Positions 32,396 to 42,185 of a DNA stretch of 50,855 nt are shown piece by piece. Every line of letters starts with the position of its first letter. Position 1 is the first letter of the stretch. Below the pieces are notes generated by a model. It saw nothing but the letters and a program-made list of their open reading frames with translations. It did not search any database and had not been told where the DNA came from. Position numbers and translations under genes: made by a program. Source of the stretch: an uncultured Rikenellaceae bacterium (lineage in GTDB: Bacteria > Bacteroidota > Bacteroidia > Bacteroidales > Rikenellaceae). The DNA is taken from contig CAMQVY010000014.1 of the NCBI GenBank assembly GCA_947038405.1, positions 1 through 50,855 on the forward strand, given 5' to 3'.

Positions 32396-35080
32396 ATGAA
32401 GAGAATAGATTTTATTTGTTATATCTTAGCAATGATGCTAACATCTGAAAGCAGCCTTTTAGCACAAGAGCCTACAAATGACTTTAATGATTTACTCCGC
32501 AAAGGAGGCAGCTACATAGAGTCGTCTCAACAAATGAGGATTGCTGTTACACCATCTGAGATGGAAAAAATATTAGAAACTACTCCTAAATGTGGATATC
32601 TATGCTTCACAGAGGATCGATTGAACGACATATCACGTACTGATAGTCTTCCTAAATTATGGGCCAAGCGCGATAGAAAACAGAGAACTATATTTAAAGG
32701 TATGGCATCTCCGAATGAGTTTTACAGTTTTCAAGTAGGCGTGTACTCTAATAATAAAACTTTGAAGTCTCCAAAAATTACATTTTCTGCTTTAAAGGGA
32801 AAGAAGAGTCGTAAAATAGAGGCTTCTGCAATCTCTTGTTTCAATCTCTCTGGAACAGATTCGAATGGCAAAGAGTTTGAGAAAGATTTGACTTTAGAGG
32901 CTAAAAAAATTACGCCTTTATGGATTGGTATTGAACTTCCTGAAGATGCAGAAGGTATCTATAAAGGTACTGCAACACTATCTTTTGAAAATGCACCATC
33001 TCAAGATATCAAGATTGAAATAGATATAAAAGGGGATAAAATTATAAATAAAGGATATAATGAAGGTTGGCGAAAAAGTCGCTTAAACTGGTTAAATTCA
33101 AATATTGGTCGAGATAAAGAGGTTACAGCTCCTTACATTCCTATAGAGGTGCAAAATAACAAAACTACATACCTTGGTGGGGAGATAAAGTGGAATGATA
33201 TGGGATTGCCACAACAGATTACATCTTATTACAATGCAAATAACGCACTATCTGAGGAACGCACTCCAATTCTTACTACAAAAGGAATGAGTTTCTGCAT
33301 TGAAACTGAGGCTGGGATTGAGCAGTTAAAAACTGCTGACTTTAGATTGCTAGAAAATGATAAAACAGAGGCTGTATATCGCTCAGTATCTGAGAATAGC
33401 CGTTTCCGAGTGGAGTGTACTACAACTTTTTCATTTGATGGATTTTCATTTTTTGATATCAAAGTTAAAGCTCTTTCTCGTGTTAAAGTAAAAGATATAA
33501 GACTAGAGGTTCCATATACGTCTTATGCTGCAAAATATATGATGGGTATCAATAGACGAGGGGGTTTACGTAAGGATGCTAAAATTAATTGGACGTGGGA
33601 TGTAACTAAACATCAAGATAAAGTATGGATGGGTAATGTTAATGCTGGTTTAAACTTCTGTTTTATGGACGAGGAGTATAAAAGAGCGTTAGTTAATATA
33701 TATTACAAATTAGGATCATTGAATCTTCCATCTTCGTGGGGTAATAATTGCCGAGGAGGTATAAGTATTGAAGAGCAAAATAATGAAGTTTTAATGACCG
33801 CTTATAGTGGTGCTAGAGAGATGTTGCCAGAACAAGAGTTACACTACAACTTTAAAATGCTTATTACTCCTGTTCGCCCTCAAAACTTTGCTCTTCAGAG
33901 TGAAGAGCGTTTTTTTCACTCAAATTCAGACCTTAGCTCTGAATATTTGGACGCAGCATTAAAAGCTGGTGCAAACAACATAAATGTACATCATAAAAAG
34001 GATATATATCCATTTATCAACTACCCATATTATGATGAATCTGTCGGCGATTTGAAGCAATTTATTGATAAAGCACATGCAAAAAATGTTAAAGTTAGGG
34101 CATATTACACGACAAGAGAGCTAACAGTCAAAGTTCCTGAATTTTGGGCACTGCGAAGTTTAGGAGGTGAAATATTTCACGATGGACCAGGACGTGATAC
34201 AAGAACATTAATACATAGTCAAGGTCCACATAAATGGCTGAATGAAAATTTAGGAACTAATTTTATCCCAGCATGGTATAATGCATTTAATGAGGGCAAA
34301 TACAAAGGGGACATGGATTTATCTGTTATAACCACACCCGACTCTCGTTGGAACAACTACTATCTTGAGGGGTTAGACTGGATGGTTAAAGAGATTGGGC
34401 TTGATGGGGTTTATATTGATGACAGCGCGTTAGATAGAATTACATTACAACGTGCACGTCGTATTTTAGATGAAAATGGAGAGCGGAAATTGATAGATAT
34501 TCACTCTTGGAACCACTTTAATCAATATGCTGGATTTGCAAACTCCATCCATATATATCTTGAACTTTTACCATATGTAGACCGTATATGGATTGGTGAG
34601 GGTTTTCCCGCGTCAACGCCCCCTGATCAATGGCTTATCGAGATGAGTGGAATTCCTTTTGGTTTAACAGCCGAGGCTCTTGATGCACATAATATATATC
34701 GTGGAATGGTGTATGGAATGTTACCTAGATTGCCATGGAGTGGAAATCCTGTACCTATGTGGAAATTATTGGATAGCTTTGGGATGAAAGATGCACTAAT
34801 TTCAGGTTACTGGAGTGATGGTTGTCCTATATCTCATTCAAATGAAAAACTGAAAACAACAGTATATAAACTTGACGGTAGAGCTATGGTTGTAGTGGGC
34901 AACTGGAGTGATGAAGATCAAAAAGTAACACTTAATATTGATGAGGAATTATTAGGCTTTAAAATTAACTCTATAAGATTACCAGAAATTGACAATAATA
35001 TTCAAAAGGCTAAAAATCTTAATGACTTGACGAACCTCTCAATTCCTGCAAAAAAAGGGGTTTTTATTATACTAGAATAG
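32396..35080 (+). CDS. DUF6067/GH123-N-like secreted glycoside hydrolase
   Basis: 894 residues with a signal peptide (YILAMMLTSESSLLAQ). Residues about 70-220 form a beta-sandwich like the GH123 N-terminal domain (ASPNEFYSFQVGVYSNNKTL, TPLWIGIELPEDAEGIYKGT). Residues about 230-510 form a second beta-rich region with MMGINRRGGLRKDAKINWTW. A TIM-barrel-like domain starts near 520 (INVHHKKDIYPFINYPYYDE, VKVRAYYTTREL, GLDGVYIDDSALDR with Asp675-Asp676, VDRIWIGEGFPAST). The C-terminal ~70 residues are a beta domain (TVYKLDGRAMVVVGNWSDED). This is the DUF6067 layout, for which a glycosidase function is predicted but, to my knowledge, the substrate is not settled. The Asp pair in the barrel is my guess for catalytic acids. 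The neighbouring sulfatase supports action on a sulfated glycan. Confidence 0.78.
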   Translation: MKRIDFICYILAMMLTSESSLLAQEPTNDFNDLLRKGGSYIESSQQMRIAVTPSEMEKILETTPKCGYLCFTEDRLNDISRTDSLPKLWAKRDRKQRTIFKGMASPNEFYSFQVGVYSNNKTLKSPKITFSALKGKKSRKIEASAISCFNLSGTDSNGKEFEKDLTLEAKKITPLWIGIELPEDAEGIYKGTATLSFENAPSQDIKIEIDIKGDKIINKGYNEGWRKSRLNWLNSNIGRDKEVTAPYIPIEVQNNKTTYLGGEIKWNDMGLPQQITSYYNANNALSEERTPILTTKGMSFCIETEAGIEQLKTADFRLLENDKTEAVYRSVSENSRFRVECTTTFSFDGFSFFDIKVKALSRVKVKDIRLEVPYTSYAAKYMMGINRRGGLRKDAKINWTWDVTKHQDKVWMGNVNAGLNFCFMDEEYKRALVNIYYKLGSLNLPSSWGNNCRGGISIEEQNNEVLMTAYSGAREMLPEQELHYNFKMLITPVRPQNFALQSEERFFHSNSDLSSEYLDAALKAGANNINVHHKKDIYPFINYPYYDESVGDLKQFIDKAHAKNVKVRAYYTTRELTVKVPEFWALRSLGGEIFHDGPGRDTRTLIHSQGPHKWLNENLGTNFIPAWYNAFNEGKYKGDMDLSVITTPDSRWNNYYLEGLDWMVKEIGLDGVYIDDSALDRITLQRARRILDENGERKLIDIHSWNHFNQYAGFANSIHIYLELLPYVDRIWIGEGFPASTPPDQWLIEMSGIPFGLTAEALDAHNIYRGMVYGMLPRLPWSGNPVPMWKLLDSFGMKDALISGYWSDGCPISHSNEKLKTTVYKLDGRAMVVVGNWSDEDQKVTLNIDEELLGFKINSIRLPEIDNNIQKAKNLNDLTNLSIPAKKGVFIILE

Positions 35081-35172
35081 AAATAATTTTATAAATTAGC
35101 ACTCTCTCTGTTTGAAACTTGTTAAGATTGTAGAACATGGTCGCTCTACAAAAGATATTACGCAAAAGAACT

Positions 35173-35212
35173 ATGTGCCGATATCAATACTAAAATAGTG
35201 ATATCGGCACAT
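35173..35212 (+). terminator. Terminator after the DUF6067-like gene
   Basis: Perfect 14-bp stem (ATGTGCCGATATCA at 35173-35186 with 35199-35212) and a 12-base loop, 93 bases after the stop codon. The U-tract is weak (ACTAAAAG follows). Confidence 0.65.
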
Positions 35213-35337
35213 ACTAAAAGAACGAATATAGAATCTATTTATATTCAGAAATAAGCAACTCCATTTATACAAAAAAAAATACTTCACATTGGTCTAATTA
35301 TTGCTTATAAATAATTTATCACTTATAAAAAAATATT

Positions 35338-36723
35338 ATGAGAAAATTATTATTATTTGTGTTATTAGCCACAATGGCAATAACATCATGCAGTAAGGAC
35401 CCTAATTTATTAGTAGCAGAGGATCCACATGTAGTACTGTCAAAAAGCAGTGCCATAAATATCTATGTTCCTGATACAACCTTCAAAGCGTATTTGGTAG
35501 AGAATTTTGACACGAATAGTGATGGAGAAATCTCTAAGACAGAGGCACTGGAAGTTACGTATATAAACATAAGGGATAAAGAAGTAACGTCATTATTAGG
35601 TATAGAGGACTTTACAAATATAGACTCACTATATTGTGGATACACTAACATTACAACATTAAATCTATTTCATAATAACAAATTAAAATACATAAATACT
35701 GAGTTTAATACAAATTTACTAGGTATAAACGTATCAACATGTAAATTTTTGAGGAAATTAGATTGTGAGTATAATTCATTGTGTTCTCTCAATGTTTCAA
35801 ATAATATAGACTTAGAGTATTTAGATTGTCACAAGAGCAATCTAAACACTCTCGACCTTTCAAACAATATAATATTAGATACTTTATTCGCCACAGATAT
35901 ACCGACCTTGACAAAAATATATTTACGTGAAGGCCATACTATAAAGAATTCCTATATACCAACAACGACCACTGTTGAATATTTATCGAATGGAAGTGGA
36001 ATTAATATTCTTGATAATACATTCAAGGCATATTTAGTGGCTAATTTTGACAAGAATAGTGATGGCTCAATCTCCCAGACCGAAGCAAATGCAATTACAG
36101 AGATTCATTGTTATAGCCAGGGAATACGGTCTTTAGTTGGCATAGAATATCTAACTAATTTAGAAAAAATATATTGTTCCCATAGCTTTTTAACGTCAGT
36201 AGACTTATCTAAGAATCCAAACTTAACATACGTTGATTGTGGATATAACTCCTACTTAACATCTATAAATCTATACAACTGCTCAAGATTAAATGCACTA
36301 TATATTGACGAGACTAAAATTGATGATCTTACCTCTATATATGACTGTTATGGAAGTTTAGAAACACTAGCATGCAACAATACATCTTTAAAAGAAATTT
36401 GGTTATATTACCATACATCATTAAAAAGTTTAAATTGTTGGGCAACTAATTTAACAATTCTTGATCTTCCAACAGGCTCAAGCTTAAAATCATTGAATTG
36501 TTCCAACAATCAATTAACAGCACTTGATCTCTCTAAAAATACAGGATTAACAACTCTTGATTGTCATGAGAATCAATTAACGACTCTTAATGTATCAACT
36601 AATTATGAGTTAGATTATTTGAATTGTGGATTAATGCCAAACCTCAAAACTATATATATGAATAAATATCAGATTATTAGCGAATTGATCAAGCCATCAC
36701 AGACTGTCATCAAAAAGATTTAG
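35338..36723 (+). CDS. EF-hand plus leucine-rich-repeat surface lipoprotein
   Basis: 461 residues. Signal MRKLLLFVLLATMAITSC with lipobox Cys18. The protein consists of two copies of one module: an EF-hand-type calcium loop followed by Cys-containing LRRs. Loop 1 is DTNSDGEISKTE (58-69) and loop 2 is DKNSDGSISQTE (238-249); both keep the D-x-N-x-D-G-x-I-x-x-x-E ligand pattern. The LRRs (LEYLDCHKSNLNTLDLSNN, LKSLNCSNNQLTALDLSKN) repeat about every 21 residues with a conserved Cys. Such proteins bind partners outside the cell in a calcium-dependent way; the target is unknown. It stands alone on the plus strand, followed by a long hairpin. Confidence 0.83.
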   Translation: MRKLLLFVLLATMAITSCSKDPNLLVAEDPHVVLSKSSAINIYVPDTTFKAYLVENFDTNSDGEISKTEALEVTYINIRDKEVTSLLGIEDFTNIDSLYCGYTNITTLNLFHNNKLKYINTEFNTNLLGINVSTCKFLRKLDCEYNSLCSLNVSNNIDLEYLDCHKSNLNTLDLSNNIILDTLFATDIPTLTKIYLREGHTIKNSYIPTTTTVEYLSNGSGINILDNTFKAYLVANFDKNSDGSISQTEANAITEIHCYSQGIRSLVGIEYLTNLEKIYCSHSFLTSVDLSKNPNLTYVDCGYNSYLTSINLYNCSRLNALYIDETKIDDLTSIYDCYGSLETLACNNTSLKEIWLYYHTSLKSLNCWATNLTILDLPTGSSLKSLNCSNNQLTALDLSKNTGLTTLDCHENQLTTLNVSTNYELDYLNCGLMPNLKTIYMNKYQIISELIKPSQTVIKKI

Positions 36724-36778
36724 CTATACTATTTTTAGGTTTGATTGATACACCACATTATTTGTCATACTATAAAGC

Positions 36779-36847
36779 AAATAATAACTAAAATAAAATT
36801 GACACCTAGCTTGATGCTAAGTGTCAATTTTATTTTAGTTATTATTT
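36779..36847. terminator. Bidirectional terminator with a 27-bp perfect stem
   Basis: Left arm 36779-36805 and right arm 36821-36847 are perfectly complementary (outer AAATAATAACTAAAAT, inner AAATTGACAC). After a one-base mismatch the inner TAGC/GCTA also pairs. A T-run follows. It separates the convergent LRR gene (plus) and metalloprotease gene (minus). Confidence 0.9.
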
Positions 36848-36896
36848 TTTATTGATGTTATCTTTCTTCTTCTCGTGCACAGAGTATGAAGTTATA

Positions 36897-38992
36897 CTAT
36901 TCAAAAGCCCCAATCTCTGCAAGTGCTGCAATATCAGGATCAGACTCAGTGTAATTTGATACAGTTTTAATTCTAAATGACTTCACTAGTTTTGATTCAG
37001 TAAGATATATAAATTGTTTTCTTGCTGCATAAATAAGATTATGTCTCCCTTGTGCTTCCCAATTAATACCGTCACTACTAACTTCAATATCAAATTGATT
37101 TATCGCTCCATGCATAGATTGTCTCTGTACAAATGAAAGACCTCTAATTTCAGTAGCTTCATCCATAGTAACCGTTATTGTATGTGGATTTCCAGGTTTT
37201 CCACCCTGCCACTGTGAGTGCCACATTGTCGTAACATCACCATCTAGCATTAAAGATGCAGGAGAATTATTATCGCTATCACTAGCAGTTACTGCCCATC
37301 CATCTCTTACCATATCTGTTTCAATAACGAAGTGGTAATCACTTAAACTAGTCCTATCAAAATCATGACTCTCTTCTACGTACGTACCATCATCAAATAG
37401 TAACCAAGTACGCACCCTAAATAGATCATTATCCCTACCTATTACACTTAATGGGATCTCGATGCTAAATTCATTATTTGCAAGATCTGATATTGTCCAT
37501 GACTCTGCATCATAATTCTCATTAACCCCAGTATATGGATAGTCGTCAACGTATACATTAATGGCATTTATAGGTTTTGTTTGATTTTGAAACTTACCTT
37601 TTACATTTATTGTCGTTGTTGTATGCTCAATGTGGAAAGACTCCATCTCTACAGAGCTATTTGGTTGATAGAACTCTTTTTTTTCTGGAGAAAATATTTG
37701 GCAATTATTAAGTAGCGCACATGACGCAGCAGATAAGAATGTAGGCTCTAATCCTAATGTATAGTTTCCTGCTCCCATTAGAGTTGTCCCGAGACTTTGT
37801 CCAACAAGTTGTCTGTTATGAGGTAGGTTAAGCCCGTGCCCTAACTCATGTGCCAATCCTCCAAACCATTTTGTAAGTAGTGTTCCTTTATCTGATCTCT
37901 CTCCAAGATACTTAATATCCATATATTCATAGTCAAGTGCGAAACAAGTACGTCCAACACCATAGAATGGTGGCCCTCCTGGAGACATCGGGTCCCCTGT
38001 GTAAGATGGGATGATAATTAGATTATGTATACCTCCTGATGCTGTAGGATTTGCTGCAAAATACTCTTTTAACTCTTTTTGAACAGTTCCATTTCCACCG
38101 TCATATTGATATGAACTAGAGCTTAATTTACCTTTGATTGTTAATATTTCAACTCTCTCAGCATCTAGCGTGCGTAGTCCGAATCCTCTATACCATATCC
38201 ATTACGCTCCATATTTTTTGCGTAAAAATCACGTACCCATAACATTAATTCACTCAATCTGCGCTCATATTCAGCGGGAGGAGTTATGTCATTAGGGATA
38301 AAATATATAAGATTTAGATTGTATGCCATGGTTAAATCTGGTGGCGGTGGCGGAGCTAATTGCTCTATCATAACCGACTTATCTACCGATTTATCTCCAT
38401 TAGAGAAACTTATAGTAGTTGATTTATTAGATTCAGTAGTATTTTCTGCGATTTTAAATTTATATGTGTATGGCTCCAATGATTTGACATCCATGATTTC
38501 AACCCAACTATCGTTAGGTGTAACAATTAGATCCGCTATATTGGTCTGTAAATTAACTGTTACAGACTGAGCCGTGTGGTCTAAATGAAACTTATCTTCA
38601 GTGAAAATAACCTCTGGCTCTACACCCATCTGCTCGATATACAGCGTGTCAGACACACCACCTCCGCGCACTATGAATTGGCTTTTCCTGGTGCTAATTT
38701 CGTGGTTCTCCGCAATTGTAACATCTAATATTTTTTTCTCACGATTTAATTTACAAATAACCCATTTATTTCCTTCTGAGATCGTTAGTTTATCAAACTC
38801 AATATTTGTAGTTACGTCAATACGTTTTATATGCTCTGCTTTAGTTACAACAATTTTACTAGGTGCAATAGATAGTTCTGCTGGTATGACAACATCTTCG
38901 CTCGGAGTATCCGTAGGACTATCTCCAGAACAAGCAGTGAGTAAAAAAGCACAATAGACAGTAGCGAGTGCTGAGTAAATAGTTTTTTTCAT
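36897..38992 (-). pseudogene. BACON-metalloprotease-discoidin lipoprotein, broken by a 2-bp insertion
   Basis: Two open frames form one gene. The upstream frame (38992-38165) starts with lipoprotein signal MKKTIYSALATVYCAFLLTA C and has two BACON-type beta domains (SIAPSKIVVTKAEHIKRIDV, FHLDHTAQSVTVNLQTNI) up to MERNGYGIEDSDYAR. The correct continuation, GFGLRTLDAERVEIL, lies in another frame and runs into the downstream frame (ATG 37988 to 36897). Removing one copy of a tandem AG (CTCT on the plus strand, 38186-38189) restores NGYGIGFGLRTLD. The restored protein of about 698 residues has the zinc motif HELGHGLNLPH (HExxHxxNxxH, Asn where metzincins have Gly), a beta domain, and a C-terminal F5/8-type discoidin domain (LMLDGDVTTMWHSQWQGG). 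It is a surface protease, perhaps of the Bacteroides metzincin lipoprotein type, now probably inactive unless the frameshift is a sequencing error. Confidence 0.8.
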
Positions 38993-39042
38993 AAGCTTTG
39001 TTTTAAGTTATTAGGTGAAGTTAGGTTTTTCTAATTTAATCT

Positions 39043-39426
39043 TTAAATAGTATTATTAGGTATAATACGCCTACCAAAAGGAGTAAACGCCATAGCCATT
39101 AATTTGAAGTGTTGCATTCCAAATGGGATTCCCACAATAGTTACACATAATAACACTCCAAAAAACAGATGTGTTAAAGATATCCATATTCCTCCCAAAA
39201 CAATCCATAATAGGTTCATAATAAGAGATAAACATCCTGAACCACTCTCCACAGAGATACTTTTCTGACCGAAAGGCAATAAAGTAAATATTCCCAACTT
39301 AAAAATCTGGTATCCGAAAGGAATTCCTACGATAGTCAAACAGAGTAATACTCCTGCAATAAAGTACTCTATTGCAATGGCTAAACCTCCAAATAGTAGC
39401 CAAATAACATTCCCTAAAATATTCAT
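39043..39426 (-). CDS. yccF: YccF family inner-membrane protein
   Basis: 127 residues with two similar halves, each with GNVIWLLFGG- or MNLLWIVLGG-like starts and the repeated motif LTIVGIPFGYQIFKL / VTIVGIPFGMQHFKL. This duplicated YccF (DUF307) domain is typical, with about four membrane helices. The function is unknown; Enterobacterial yccF lies next to mscS-like or helicase genes, which is not the case here. It lies just upstream of the BACON-metalloprotease gene on the same strand, about 50 bases from its start, and could be co-transcribed with it. Confidence 0.9.
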   Translation of the reverse strand: MNILGNVIWLLFGGLAIAIEYFIAGVLLCLTIVGIPFGYQIFKLGIFTLLPFGQKSISVESGSGCLSLIMNLLWIVLGGIWISLTHLFFGVLLCVTIVGIPFGMQHFKLMAMAFTPFGRRIIPNNTI

Positions 39427-39590
39427 ACTATAATCTTTTTAAAATTTACTAATATCTTAATACATAGCACATATTATGTACTATGTATATTAATCATAAT
39501 AAATACTATTGTTTTGTAAGTATACGAAAAAAATATGATATATTTATAAATACTAATACTTTAAATTTTTATTCCCCTTGGACAACAATA

Positions 39591-39633
39591 AAAAAAAGGC
39601 ATACCCCAAAATAAATATTTGAGATATGCCTTT
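39591..39633 (-). terminator. Terminator after the DPP-IV-like gene
   Basis: A 9-bp stem AAAGGCATA (39595-39603) with TATGCCTTT (39625-39633), with further imperfect pairing inside. On the minus strand it is followed by a U-tract (39597-39591 region). It lies 22 bases past the stop codon. Confidence 0.7.
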
Positions 39634-39654
39634 AATATATTTTACAATGAACTT

Positions 39655-41727
39655 TTATTTAAAAAGAGCTGGGAGTTCTTTGTTTAGAAGATGTTTATAC
39701 CAGAATATAAGATCACTTTTTCTACTGTGTGTACCCTGAGCACCACCATAACCATGATATGCACCTGGATATATCATAAGTTCAAAATCTTTATTTTCCA
39801 TCTGAAGAGCATAGACAAGTTGCATTGTATTCTGCATATGTACATTATCATCAAGACTACCATGTGTAACTCTTATCATTGAACCTTCGCCTCCTTTATA
39901 CTTTGATACACGATCCCAAACTCTTGTGAATGCGTAACCATCCTTATTATCTTGAGGGCGATCCATATAACGCTCTGTGTAGTGAGTATCGTAAAGCTGC
40001 CAATCCATAACCCCTCCACCTGCGATGCCATATTGGAAATACTCTGCACCATCAGTAAGAGCCAATACTGTCATTGTACCACCATAAGAGAAACCAGTGA
40101 TACCAATCTTATCAGCATCTACATAAGGTAGAGTACGTAGATATTTAACCCACTCTATATAGTCCGAAAGCTCTACCTGACCTAATGATCTATGGATGAA
40201 GTTAACACCCTCTTTTCCACAGTGACCAGAAGCTCTATGGTCAATAGATATCTGTATCACCTCTTGATTTGCCCAAAGTTGATTACCTTGAGATGGAGCG
40301 TTCCATCTATCCATAACAGTACCTGCATTAGGACCTCCATACATAGAGATAATAACTGGATATTGTTTTGTAGAGTCCATGTCAATAGGTAGTATAATTG
40401 ATGCAGGTAGTGTGTAGCCATCAACCTCAATGAAACGCATCTTTGCCTCTGCTATCTTATAGTCATCATACGATGCACCTCTACTATCTGATAAAATTGT
40501 TAACTTTGGTTTTCTACCAATCTTTACTAAAACAGCCTTAGTTGGTGTCGATACATTAGATATATCTGCGACAAAATGTTTGTTGTCAGGCGAGATTTTA
40601 ATGTTAGTATAGTTGTAGTCACCTAATGATATTTTCTGTGTAATACCTTTTTTGATATTTAACATATATACATCGTTACGTGTAGATACATTTGCTCTCG
40701 AAGAGAAAAATATTAAACCTTTCTTCTCATCAATTTTTAATATATTTGTATTCCAGTTTTTATCTTCTGTGAGTTTATTTAAAGTTTTACCATCAAACGA
40801 CTGGTAGTATATTTGTTCCCAACCATCAAAATCTCTAGTCATATAGAACCCCTCTTTACCAAAGACCATATCACTAATCCAATCAATCCATGTCGATTGA
40901 TTTTCATCATAAATTTCATCTTTAGAGCCATTGTTCGGAGATACCTCATATAGTACAAGGTGGTTTTGCTCACGTGGCATCCATGGAACCATAAATTTAT
41001 CAGATGCAGCACTCCAAAAAGGGATACCGAAATATTGATCATCCTCTCTATTAAAGTCTGCCCAAGTAGTCTTCCCTGATGCTATATCTACCATTGCGAT
41101 ATCTACCTTTGGGTTTTCATCCCCTGCTTTTGGGTAGCGAGTCTCAGTGAGAGTTCCATGCTTCCCTGTTGCATCATAAATTGGAAACATAGGTACATTA
41201 GAGTCATCAAATTTATAATATGCTAACTTCTTGCTATCTGGCGACCACCAAAAAGCTTTATAATTTGTAGAGCGACCGAGTATCTCTTCATAATATACCC
41301 ATGACGACCAACCATTAAGGATAAGATCTGTACCATCTGTTGTAAGAGCTTTATGCTTTTTAGTGGCTACATCCATGACGTATAAATTGTTGCCTTTAGT
41401 GTAGGCCACCATGGTAGAGTCTGGCGAAAATGTTGGGTTAGACACCTCTTTTCTCATTTCACTGAGAATCGAAGGTTTCACTTTTGGAGTTGGTAACGTG
41501 TAGTCTCTTTTGTCCCCACTCTTGATGTTATATGTAGAGTAGCTTCCACCATCTCTTAATATAACATTAGTCGCATCAGACCAGTTAATAATTGTTGATT
41601 TACCCTCTGTGATCCCCTTTGGCATAGATTTAACAATCTGCTCTAAAGTGAGGTTTTTTTTCTCCTGAGTATACCCTACTGCTGTTACCAACAGAGCTGT
41701 ACTCAGCATAAAAATTTGTTTTAACAT
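39655..41727 (-). CDS. Dipeptidyl peptidase IV-like S9 serine peptidase
   Basis: 690 residues with a signal peptide (MLKQIFMLSTALLVTAVGYT). An N-terminal beta-propeller (about 60-450) includes WVYYEEILGRSTNYKAFWWS, whose two Glu residues hold the substrate amino terminus in DPP-IV enzymes. The C-terminal alpha/beta hydrolase domain has the nucleophile Ser547 in GFSYGGT, Asp in HGSLDDNVH and His in YPGAYHGYGG. It removes X-Pro or X-Ala dipeptides from peptide N-termini, a common route to proline-rich peptide use in Bacteroidetes. The length fits. A -7 box TAACTTTG lies 40 bases upstream. It is likely periplasmic and could complement the tricorn-like peptidase in peptide breakdown. Confidence 0.92.
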   Translation of the reverse strand: MLKQIFMLSTALLVTAVGYTQEKKNLTLEQIVKSMPKGITEGKSTIINWSDATNVILRDGGSYSTYNIKSGDKRDYTLPTPKVKPSILSEMRKEVSNPTFSPDSTMVAYTKGNNLYVMDVATKKHKALTTDGTDLILNGWSSWVYYEEILGRSTNYKAFWWSPDSKKLAYYKFDDSNVPMFPIYDATGKHGTLTETRYPKAGDENPKVDIAMVDIASGKTTWADFNREDDQYFGIPFWSAASDKFMVPWMPREQNHLVLYEVSPNNGSKDEIYDENQSTWIDWISDMVFGKEGFYMTRDFDGWEQIYYQSFDGKTLNKLTEDKNWNTNILKIDEKKGLIFFSSRANVSTRNDVYMLNIKKGITQKISLGDYNYTNIKISPDNKHFVADISNVSTPTKAVLVKIGRKPKLTILSDSRGASYDDYKIAEAKMRFIEVDGYTLPASIILPIDMDSTKQYPVIISMYGGPNAGTVMDRWNAPSQGNQLWANQEVIQISIDHRASGHCGKEGVNFIHRSLGQVELSDYIEWVKYLRTLPYVDADKIGITGFSYGGTMTVLALTDGAEYFQYGIAGGGVMDWQLYDTHYTERYMDRPQDNKDGYAFTRVWDRVSKYKGGEGSMIRVTHGSLDDNVHMQNTMQLVYALQMENKDFELMIYPGAYHGYGGAQGTHSRKSDLIFWYKHLLNKELPALFK

Positions 41728-42185
41728 ATTTATATATTTAAGTTATATTTAATTGCGTTTAAGAGACAAAGTTAATTAAAAAAGTTGAAATTGACTAACT
41801 CTTGACGACAGCGACTTTAAAAATATTAAATTATAAAATATAGTTGGGCATACCGTTGTTACTGATATAGTTCTAAAAATAGATGGTCTTGTTGTCGCTA
41901 TAAATGTATAACATAAAAAAAAATATTAGCTAAAAATATTTTACCACCATACAACAAAACATTAGGGCAAGTAATTCAATGACAATGCAGGCAAATTTTA
42001 TAAACTAGCAGGACTAATAGACAATTAATTATTAATACTGCTGATTCTATTAAAAAATATAATAGATAATTTTCTATTGATGTAATTTATGTCTATAATT
42101 GTACAACCTATATAAACTAAATTTAGTTACTCTAATTACAGTAACTAAAAAACTAATTAACTAACTAACAAAACCTAAAAGAACA
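41728..42185. other. Divergent intergenic region, 458 bp
   Basis: Separates the DPP-IV-like gene (minus) and a BACON-discoidin lipoprotein gene (plus). It holds a -7 box for the former on the minus strand (TAACTTTG, 41774-41767). For the plus strand there is only a weak TAAATTTA (42118-42125) and repeated ACTAA/ACTAAC words near 42120-42172. I see no other gene, RNA or palindrome. Confidence 0.4.
41767..41774 (-). promoter_or_regulatory. -7 box for the DPP-IV-like gene
   Basis: TAACTTTG on the minus strand matches TAnnTTTG, 40 bases before the ATG at 41727. No TTG at the -33 position. Confidence 0.4.

Noticed and set aside
38186-38189. Programmed frameshift in the metalloprotease gene
   Set aside because: There is no X-XXY-YYZ slippery sequence or adjacent stem-loop; a simple AG duplication explains the frame change.
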